This document shows, in pieces, positions 1 to 4,671 of a stretch of DNA of 5,920 nt. The notes beneath the pieces were generated by a model that saw nothing but the letters and a program-made list of their open reading frames with translations, ran no database searches and was not told the origin of the DNA. Position 1 is the stretch's first letter. Each line of letters starts with the position of its first letter. The position numbers and the translations under genes are program-made. This DNA comes from JAFGTE01 sp043800105 (GTDB lineage Bacteria; Patescibacteriota; Gracilibacteria; UM-FILTER-43-11): NCBI GenBank assembly GCA_043800105.1, contig JAZDNJ010000032.1, positions 1-5,920 of the forward strand, in the 5' to 3' direction.

Positions 1-62
1 ATATTCAATTTTATCCAGAATATACCCTTCCAATCTGAACATTTTTCTGAGATGATTTTTTT

Positions 63-119
63 GCATGTGGTTTTGGTTAGTTTTAAGCTAAGACAAGCTT
101 AAACCACATGCTTTAATTT
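63..119 (+). terminator. Inverted repeat with T-rich tail, probable intrinsic terminator of an upstream gene
   Basis: GCATGTGG (63-70) pairs perfectly with CCACATGC (104-111). Inside it TTTAAGCT (82-89) pairs with AGCTTAAA (96-103), leaving a 6-nt loop and an 11-nt bulge on the left arm. The right arm is followed by TTTAATTT. This order, stem then T-rich tract, suits a plus-strand transcript entering from the left edge. The GC content is modest and the bulge is large, so it could instead be a protein-binding dyad. No gene is visible in positions 1-170. Confidence 0.45.
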
Positions 120-163
120 GCCCAAAGTTATTCAAGAGCCGCGGAAAGTTTTTTCCTTTCTCA

Positions 164-172
164 TGATACAAT
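164..172 (+). promoter_or_regulatory. Extended -10 promoter for the first gene
   Basis: TGATACAAT fits the extended -10 form TGN-TATAAT with five of six core bases. No good -35 is seen about 17 bp upstream, which is common for extended -10 promoters. Transcription would start near 179-180. The hexamer overlaps the ATG at 171, so that ATG would lie upstream of the transcript. The in-frame ATG at 192 is therefore the better start, with a leader of about 12 nt. Confidence 0.55.
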
Positions 173-191
173 GGAACAAATAATAAAATTT

Positions 192-605
192 ATGGAACTA
201 AAAAAGCTTCCTCAAATAAAAATCTGGACCGATGAACCGGCCGACCTGAGTAAAAATAAACTCTACAAAGGAAAATTTGTGATGACCCATGACGGCAAGT
301 TCTTTGCCAAACTTTTTCCTGAAAAGGAATATGACGGTTCACAGTTTTTTCATAATGAAGTTCTGGAAGAGATGGGGGTTAAAAAGGCCGACTCCCCTGC
401 CGTTAAAAAGGAAGTGGAAGGGGGAGGAAAAATGGAAGTGGAACTGATCGAGGATTATGTGGAAGTCCGGCTGCATGGAAAAAGCAGCATTTACGGCGCT
501 TATAATCCTGACTGCGTCGATATCGGGGAAATCGAAGAAATAATACGCACCATGTTTGATTTGATTGACCTGCCTGTTCTTGTTATTCCCGATCTGGAGG
601 CTTGA
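192..605 (+). CDS. Unrecognised small acidic protein, 137 residues
   Basis: I do not recognise this family. The protein is soluble-looking, with no signal peptide or membrane segment. A lysine-rich start is followed by a segment resembling beta strands around KGKFVMTHDGKFFAKLF, then a charged Lys/Glu-rich stretch, and a C-terminal part with HGKSSIYGAYNPDCVDIGE and a hydrophobic end (LIDLPVLVIPDLEA). It ends in TGA. The open frame also has an ATG at 171, but that codon lies inside the likely -10 hexamer (167-172), so ATG 192 is chosen. No Shine-Dalgarno site precedes either. The next gene has its own promoter overlapping this stop codon. Base composition is fairly AT-rich compared with the flippase gene downstream. 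That it is a real gene is likely from its length, sensible composition and promoter; its function is unknown. Confidence 0.7.
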   Translation: MELKKLPQIKIWTDEPADLSKNKLYKGKFVMTHDGKFFAKLFPEKEYDGSQFFHNEVLEEMGVKKADSPAVKKEVEGGGKMEVELIEDYVEVRLHGKSSIYGAYNPDCVDIGEIEEIIRTMFDLIDLPVLVIPDLEA

Positions 606-629
606 CTTTTGTTGGAAGTAGTTTAATAT
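602..629 (+). promoter_or_regulatory. Sigma-70-like promoter overlapping the preceding stop codon
   Basis: TTGACT (602-607, five of six matches to TTGACA) is followed after 16 bp by TAATAT (624-629, four of six). The TGA stop of the preceding gene (603-605) sits inside the -35 box. Transcription would start near 636, giving a leader of about 21 nt before the ATG at 657. That leader is T-rich and has no Shine-Dalgarno site. Confidence 0.5.
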
Positions 630-656
630 ACAAACCATTATTTAGCGTGTTTTTTT

Positions 657-1190
657 ATGTCCTCCAACAAGTTCGAGTTACCACCTATGGAAAAACATCA
701 CGGGCCGGATACTGATACATGGCTTAGACTTCAGCAATGCCTTGATGAGCATTATGATACTCTTAAAAACATCCGTGCAAAACAGGGGCATGAGGCGGCC
801 AATATAGCTCAGGACGACCTGCTTGAGGGGATAGATGATCCGGACGTTATGGAGCGAATGTTTTTTGAAGGGCAATTGCGTCATCCGCATGCCACTGACC
901 TTATCGAAGATACGCGGGGCTTATATTATACCGTAATGGCTCCTGTTCCCGCCCCCGAAGAAGAAAAACTGAAAGCCCTCAGAGGTATTCATCGATTACT
1001 CAGGGATATTCTTGAGGAAATACAAACAGTCGGACATACCAAGAGACCCATTGACCTTCAGCGGATTTTTGAAACCGTTGAATCTTATTACTACCTTGCG
1101 CAAAAATCCGAAGAAGCCCATGCTATTCTAAATGATATTATGGGATCTATAAATCAGCTGGCGATGCTGATTCACAAGTGGCCAAAATAG
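657..1190 (+). CDS. Unrecognised helical cytosolic protein, 177 residues
   Basis: I do not recognise a family. The protein has no signal peptide or membrane span and looks almost wholly alpha-helical. The N-terminal third includes WLRLQQCLDEHYDTLKNIRAK, the centre is rich in Asp/Glu with a Pro-rich hinge (PVPAPEEEK, about residues 97-105), and the C-terminal third is a run of amphipathic helices ending in NQLAMLIHKWPK. The ATG at 657 is the first usable start and lies about 21 nt downstream of the predicted transcription start. The leader has only T-rich sequence, no ribosome-binding site. The stop is TAG, and a TGA follows two codons later. The gap to the next open frame is 48 bp and holds a new promoter, so co-transcription with the flippase is not required. 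The function is unknown; a scaffold or adaptor role would be guesswork. Confidence 0.75.
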   Translation: MSSNKFELPPMEKHHGPDTDTWLRLQQCLDEHYDTLKNIRAKQGHEAANIAQDDLLEGIDDPDVMERMFFEGQLRHPHATDLIEDTRGLYYTVMAPVPAPEEEKLKALRGIHRLLRDILEEIQTVGHTKRPIDLQRIFETVESYYYLAQKSEEAHAILNDIMGSINQLAMLIHKWPK

Positions 1191-1217
1191 GCAGTCTGAA
1201 TCAGATTTAGGCACGCG

Positions 1218-1226
1218 TGCTACAAT
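1218..1226 (+). promoter_or_regulatory. Extended -10 promoter for the MurJ-like gene
   Basis: TGCTACAAT is an extended -10 with five of six core matches. The -35 region is not convincing. Transcription would start near 1233, which leaves only about 6 nt before the TTG at 1239, or about 15 nt before the GTG at 1248. The second value is closer to the leaders of the other plus-strand genes. Confidence 0.5.
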
Positions 1227-1254
1227 GATCACGCTAATTTGAATGCTGTGATCA
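1226..1254. repeat. Seven-base dyad spanning the MurJ-like start region
   Basis: TGATCAC (1226-1232) and GTGATCA (1248-1254) are exact reverse complements separated by 15 bp. The left arm begins at the last base of the -10 hexamer, and the right arm begins with the candidate GTG start. The layout suits an operator, or simply chance: TGATCA also occurs at several places inside the downstream gene. Confidence 0.3.
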
Positions 1255-2606
1255 AATTTCTTCGCGCCCTCAAAGAAAGAACGGACTGGCGGACGTTGCT
1301 TCTGCATTCTTCGTGGAGCATTACGCTGACGAGCGGATTCAGTTATTTTTTCGGGCTGGTGCGGGACAGGATTTTCGCGCATACTTTCGGCCTTTCGCGT
1401 GCGCTCGATATTTATAATGCTTCCTTTGTTTTACCCGACTTACTGCAGTCGCTTTTTATCGGCACAGCGCTGTCGGCGGCTTTTGTGCCGATTTTTACCC
1501 GCCAATACGACAAAGACAAACAGCTCGGCTACCAGTATGCCGACCAGGTGCTGACGCTGGGTGTACTTCTGATTGCGGGTATCGGAGTCATCTGCGCGCT
1601 GATTCTTCCGCAAATCGCCCACTGGCTGGTGCCGGGTTTTGATGGGGAAGATCTTGTGCAGTACATCAAACTGACACGCATTATGCTGTTTTCACCGATC
1701 CTGTTTGCTATAAGTATGACTTACGGGCGCGTGCTGATCAGCGTGCGGGAATTTTTCTGGTGGGGGCTTTCGCCCGCCCTGTATAACATCGGCATTATTC
1801 TTGGGACTATTTTCCTTTATCCTATTTTCGGCATACCGGGCATGGTGCTGGGAACGTTATTCGGAGCCCTGCTTCATTTGATCGTGCGCCTTTTACCCCT
1901 GTTCTGGAAAAAGAAATATCACTTTAAAACCCGCCCGGACTTCCGTTTCACACCCGAAATCAAAGAAACGATCAAACTGATGCTCCCGAAAATGCTTCAG
2001 TATGGCATGTGGAGTTTTATGCTGGTCAGTTTCACCAGTATCGCTTCAGCCCTGCCGGAAGGCAGTGTGGCGGCCTACAACTACGCGCGTAACTTTCAGA
2101 GTCTGCCGGTGAGCCTGCTGGGAATTGCCATCGCCATGGCCGTATACCCGACTTTGTCGCATGACGCGGGTAAGGGGAATTATAAAAAATTCAAAGCGGA
2201 TTTTAAGCGCGAGCTGATTCGTTGTATTTTTTACACGGTGCTGGCGGCCATCGGGTTGGCGGCCATCAGCAAGCCGATGATCAGCCTGCTTCTGGGCGGC
2301 GGGGAGTTCGGCGCCTCGGATATCAAATTATTATCCGGCGTACTGGCGGTTTACTGTATTTCGGTTCCGCTGGAAAGTCTGTTGCATATGTATCATAGAG
2401 CCTACTATTCACTTCTGAACACGCTGATCCCTTCGCTGATGCACGCTTTTACCATTCTTCTGATCATTCTGATGGCTACGTATCTTTCAAAAACCATCGG
2501 CGTCTACGCGATCCCGGCCAGTTTTGCCGCCGGCATGTCCCTGCATATCGCGGTACTGGCGACAGTGTTTCCGATTTTTATGAAAAAGCGGGAACAAGTA
2601 GCTTAA
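1239..2606 (+). CDS. murJ: MurJ/MviN family lipid II flippase-like protein, short form
   Basis: This is a polytopic membrane protein of the MOP superfamily, MurJ/MviN branch. MurJ moves lipid II across the cytoplasmic membrane for peptidoglycan synthesis. Visible signs are the N-terminal block FSYFFGLVRDRIFAHTFGLS (residues 35-53), with R42-D43-R44 and D57 matching the conserved TM1/TM2 region. ALSAAFVPIF (77-86), the block YARNFQSLPVSLLGIAIA (282-299) with R284, and GGGEFGASD (353-361) also fit. Roughly twelve hydrophobic segments can be counted. The protein is 455 residues, against about 510 for the E. coli enzyme, so the two last helices of MurJ seem absent. By eye, two arginines of the E. 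coli cavity (R18 and R52) are replaced here, and the R270 position is shifted by one. Starts possible are TTG 1239 (longest frame, numbering used here) and GTG 1248, which fits the promoter spacing better; a stop at 1197 rules out earlier starts. No Shine-Dalgarno site is visible. The family call is firm; the exact substrate is inferred. Confidence 0.9.
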   Translation: MNAVIKFLRALKERTDWRTLLLHSSWSITLTSGFSYFFGLVRDRIFAHTFGLSRALDIYNASFVLPDLLQSLFIGTALSAAFVPIFTRQYDKDKQLGYQYADQVLTLGVLLIAGIGVICALILPQIAHWLVPGFDGEDLVQYIKLTRIMLFSPILFAISMTYGRVLISVREFFWWGLSPALYNIGIILGTIFLYPIFGIPGMVLGTLFGALLHLIVRLLPLFWKKKYHFKTRPDFRFTPEIKETIKLMLPKMLQYGMWSFMLVSFTSIASALPEGSVAAYNYARNFQSLPVSLLGIAIAMAVYPTLSHDAGKGNYKKFKADFKRELIRCIFYTVLAAIGLAAISKPMISLLLGGGEFGASDIKLLSGVLAVYCISVPLESLLHMYHRAYYSLLNTLIPSLMHAFTILLIILMATYLSKTIGVYAIPASFAAGMSLHIAVLATVFPIFMKKREQVA

Positions 2607-2628
2607 GCGCATTGTTCGTCGTTCCTCA

Positions 2629-2657
2629 TTGCCTTACAGGTATTTTTTTGGTATAAT
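2629..2657 (+). promoter_or_regulatory. Strong extended -10 promoter for the repeat-protein gene
   Basis: TGGTATAAT (2649-2657) is a perfect TATAAT with the TGN extension. A weak -35, TTGCCT (2629-2634), lies 17 bp upstream of the hexamer. Transcription would start near 2664. A GTG at 2682 then lies about 18 nt into the transcript, matching the short leaders of the other genes, while the ATG at 2772 would be over 100 nt away. Confidence 0.65.
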
Positions 2658-2681
2658 TATAAGATTCGTAATTATGTTTTT

Positions 2682-2759
2682 GTGGCACAAGCACTTGAAA
2701 AAACGGAGTTCATGCCCGATGAGACTTTTATCACCAACGAAAGAGGTGAAAAGGTTTAG
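2682..2759 (+). pseudogene. In-frame 5' coding-like segment ended by TAG just before the repeat-protein gene
   Basis: Reading from GTG 2682 in the same frame as the following gene gives 25 charged, protein-like codons, ending ITNERGEKV, then TAG at 2757-2759. The frame then continues as LFGE directly into ATG 2772. The GTG is placed about 18 nt after the predicted transcription start, as for other genes here, so it looks like the original start of the downstream protein. A single C-to-T change (CAG to TAG) would account for the interruption. Alternatives are a short leader peptide, a sequence error, or amber readthrough. A second possible start, ATG 2712, lies inside the same segment. Confidence 0.5.
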
Positions 2760-2771
2760 CTGTTTGGTGAA

Positions 2772-3824
2772 ATGGCGGATGATTATGCCCAGATCCAGAC
2801 AAGAATGAAAGAGGGTAGATTCGGTCCTGATGATTTGGCGGGCATGAATCAAATCATGCAATACGCCAATCTACCGGCAAAGTGGCGAAAAGTGCAGGAG
2901 GCAAAAAAGGAAGAGGTCTCTGAGACGCGTCGCAAAGTGTCAGGCTTTTTCAGCAAACCAATCGAAGTTGAAGATGAGGCAGTATCACCCTCTATTGCCC
3001 CCAAAAAGGATATTAATCGCGAAATTAATGAGAAGGTTGATGAAGCGGCCGCAGGTCTTGGGGTTGATAGGGGTACTTATGAAAAATTCCTGATGATCAC
3101 CGGCATTGGCGGGCATTCGGAAGAAAAGCCAGATAAAACGGGGACGAGGCAATTCAAACTTCATCCAGGGACACGTATTCCCGACCTGGAAAAGGCTATT
3201 ACATGGGTCAATAAACAAGGCTTCAAAATAGATTCGGGCGGATCAATTCATGTAAAAGCCCTTGATTTATCTGACCTTCCCGGCGAAGCCCAACTGCCTG
3301 AACACCTGTATGTGGACAGTGATCTGGATTTGACGAACCAGCGGATCACCACCATTCCGAAAGCATTAACTGTTAATGGATCACTCATACTCACCAACGC
3401 TCATGTGGAAGACATCGAACCATTACTGACCGTGAATGGCGATTTGGAGCTGGTCAATTGCCGTGAACTCCAGATGATCGGCCGAGGGGCCACTGTAAAA
3501 GGTAATCTGATTTGCTCAGGGTGCACTGCACTATCCGTTTTTCCGGACCGCAGACATCTGGCTGTTGGGGGCAATATTATCGGAGACGATATTGCTTTGT
3601 TTATAGCCCAAAATCTGGGCTTTTATATCCCCAAAAAGACGCTGTTTGGGGGCAAATCCGATCGGGAAATTGACAAACACAAGTACATCCACTATAAACC
3701 TGTATCCGAGAGGCAGGATATTACCACCGAAAAGAAGCCTAATACTTCCTCTCTCAAAAAGGGGTATCTGACGGTTCCTAAAGAGATGCGCGGGGGCGGC
3801 AGGGATAAAAATATTATTATATAA
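2772..3824 (+). CDS. Leucine-rich-repeat-like cytosolic protein, possibly an interrupted gene
   Basis: The open frame gives 350 residues with no signal peptide. Residues 1-45 are helical and acidic (KEGRFGPDDLAGMNQIMQYA), and 46-120 are a low-complexity Lys/Glu-rich linker. Residues 125-170 form a small globular part, and 175-273 carry four to five repeats of about 20-21 residues of the form (L/I)P..LTVNGDLxLxN. The C-terminal 75 residues are basic, ending GGGRDKNIII. Such repeats form beta-rich solenoids used for protein binding; the partner is unknown. ATG 2772 is the first normal start after an in-frame TAG at 2757, but it has no proper ribosome-binding site and lies more than 100 nt from the likely transcription start. 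The gene is probably longer at its N-terminus in relatives. The stop is TAA; immediately after it another frame looks coding (3809-4021). Translation from ATG 2772 may still yield the repeat domain. Function not recognised. Confidence 0.65.
   Translation: MADDYAQIQTRMKEGRFGPDDLAGMNQIMQYANLPAKWRKVQEAKKEEVSETRRKVSGFFSKPIEVEDEAVSPSIAPKKDINREINEKVDEAAAGLGVDRGTYEKFLMITGIGGHSEEKPDKTGTRQFKLHPGTRIPDLEKAITWVNKQGFKIDSGGSIHVKALDLSDLPGEAQLPEHLYVDSDLDLTNQRITTIPKALTVNGSLILTNAHVEDIEPLLTVNGDLELVNCRELQMIGRGATVKGNLICSGCTALSVFPDRRHLAVGGNIIGDDIALFIAQNLGFYIPKKTLFGGKSDREIDKHKYIHYKPVSERQDITTEKKPNTSSLKKGYLTVPKEMRGGGRDKNIII
3294..3590 (+). repeat. Coding region of tandem 20-21-residue leucine-rich-like repeats
   Basis: Successive units begin LPEHLYVDSDLDLTNQ, IPKALTVNGSLILTNA, IEPLLTVNGDLELVNC, IGRGATVKGNLICSGC and FPDRRHLAVGGNIIGDD. 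The shared core is a hydrophobic-Pro start, then hydrophobic-x-V-x-G-x-L-x-L. The fourth unit has lost the Pro and several leucines, and the last is incomplete. The repeats are conserved as protein, not as near-identical DNA, so they are old rather than recently expanded. Confidence 0.65.
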
Positions 3825-4021
3825 TTTCTTTACGAGGCAGGATTTCCCGCCTGCTTGGTCTGGGCCATTCCGAGCCGGAAGAGAGTACAGATTTTCCTTC
3901 CTTAATCGACCAGCTTTCCTCTGACGATTCAATCGATACCGAACGGATTCAAAAAGCCCTCGCCCGCCACCCCGAAATCAACGTTAGTCGAAATGCCACT
4001 CATTTTTTATTCGTAAAATAA
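3809..4021 (+). pseudogene. Coding-like C-terminal remnant with no start codon
   Basis: One frame is open for 70 codons between TAA 3806-3808 and TAA 4019-4021, with protein-like content from 3833 on: RGRISRLLGLGHSEPEES, then SLIDQLSSDDSIDTERIQ, then KALARHPEINVSRNATHF and a final LFVK. It contains no ATG, GTG or TTG codon, so it cannot be a normal gene. It may be the displaced C-terminus of the repeat protein: one extra A in the A5 run at 3807-3811 would join the two frames. Otherwise it is the 3' remnant of a lost gene, or a small protein from a rare start (ATT 3842 or CTG 3851), which a TATAAT at 3820-3825 could serve. I do not recognise the sequence; a small helical domain is likely. Confidence 0.5.
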
Positions 4022-4025
4022 GAGT
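3998..4025. terminator. Hairpin with TTCG loop at the convergent gene ends
   Basis: The arms 3998-4009 and 4014-4025 pair at 10 of 12 positions (ACTC with GAGT at the base, then an A/T-rich stem) around a TTCG tetraloop. The TAA of the plus-strand remnant (4019-4021) and the TAA of the minus-strand lipoprotein (complement of 4007-4009) both lie in the stem. It could act on transcripts from both sides. No separate T-tract follows on either strand, so terminator function is uncertain. Confidence 0.4.
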
Positions 4026-4636
4026 TGGACATTATTACATGTTTCAATCGGTTGCAATGTCTGTTCTGAAAATTTTGCTGAAAAAGAGAAATAGTCACCG
4101 TCGGTTGATGGATCATCATAGTTTCCACCAAAATAGTAACAACTCTCTAATTTCCATTTATCTGTTTCGGATAGAGCAAAAACTTTCATTATTCCTTCTC
4201 CAGAGCCTGCGCCATTTTGATCGACAATGGTTAATAGCAATTTTTGATTATCTACCACGAGATAGTAAGGATTATTCTTATTTGTTGCTCCTGTATCCTT
4301 GATTTCCAATAACTTAATCCATTTGGTATTTCCCTGCTTCGCAACCAGAACCCCAGAAAACGTGGGGGTAAAATCGATTGGCAATGATAGAACAACATTC
4401 ATTGAATTACGAAGAACAAGGGCAAATAGAATATTGTCTATTTTGAAATATTTTTCAATTTGGCCGGCGTTTATATCTGAGGGCAGTGTCAGATTTGGAT
4501 TGTCGATTTCTTCAGCAGTAAAGTTGTTACGAAGTGACAGATTTATTTGTTCCGTGAATGAAAGCTTCTGAGACGTAGAACAACCAACAAGAAACAAGCT
4601 GGTGAATACTAATGCGATAATGATTTTGCATTTCAT
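4007..4636 (-). CDS. Unrecognised AT-rich lipoprotein, 209 residues
   Basis: The N-terminus is a bacterial lipoprotein signal: Lys at 2 and 4, a hydrophobic core IIIALVFTSLF, and the lipobox LVGC with the lipidated cysteine at residue 19 followed by Ser. The mature protein should sit on the outer face of the cytoplasmic membrane. The rest has alternating strands (NVVLSLPIDFTPTFSGVLV at 80-98, PYYLVVDNQKLLLTIVDQ at 123-140) and looks like a beta-rich secreted domain; C166 and C200 could form a disulphide. No family is recognised. The ATG at 4636 is well supported because the signal peptide starts there; no ribosome-binding site precedes it. Sixty-base samples at 4081-4140 and 4441-4500 each hold 22 G/C, well below the gene upstream, which suggests different ancestry or weaker constraint. 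It follows the C39-like gene after 35 bp and may share its transcript. Confidence 0.8.
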   Translation of the reverse strand: MKCKIIIALVFTSLFLVGCSTSQKLSFTEQINLSLRNNFTAEEIDNPNLTLPSDINAGQIEKYFKIDNILFALVLRNSMNVVLSLPIDFTPTFSGVLVAKQGNTKWIKLLEIKDTGATNKNNPYYLVVDNQKLLLTIVDQNGAGSGEGIMKVFALSETDKWKLESCYYFGGNYDDPSTDGDYFSFSAKFSEQTLQPIETCNNVQLLFYE

Positions 4637-4671
4637 AATGTTTGGATTAAGTGATTAAGAATGGGTGACAG

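Noticed and set aside
171..191. ATG at 171 as the start of the first gene
   Set aside because: It lies within the likely -10 hexamer (167-172), so the transcript would begin after it; ATG 192 fits the leader length.
2653..2675. ATAATTA/TAATTAT inverted repeat after the third promoter
   Set aside because: All arm bases are A or T in an AT-rich leader and the left arm is mostly the -10 box, so chance is sufficient.
2757..2759. Genome-wide reassignment of TAG to an amino acid
   Set aside because: TAG ends two other intact genes here at sensible C-termini, so it appears to be a normal stop.
2674..2808. A 44-codon frame from ATG 2674 overlapping the repeat-protein start
   Set aside because: Its composition is basic and low in normal protein features, and it lies in another frame from the far more protein-like GTG 2682 reading.
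3820..3825. TATAAT as a promoter for the 3809-4021 stretch
   Set aside because: It sits in a low-complexity AT run, has no TG extension or -35, and the stretch has no ordinary start codon; kept only as an alternative.
3837..3854. GCAGG/CCTGC hairpin as a terminator of the repeat-protein gene
   Set aside because: The stem is only five pairs, no T-tract follows, and it lies inside a coding-like stretch.
3531..3932. Long minus-strand open frame opposite the repeat gene
   Set aside because: It is antisense to the better-supported plus-strand readings and has no recognisable domain.
4039..4571. Plus-strand open frames opposite the AT-rich lipoprotein
   Set aside because: The minus-strand frame has a clear lipoprotein signal peptide and full length; the plus-strand translations have no protein-like features.
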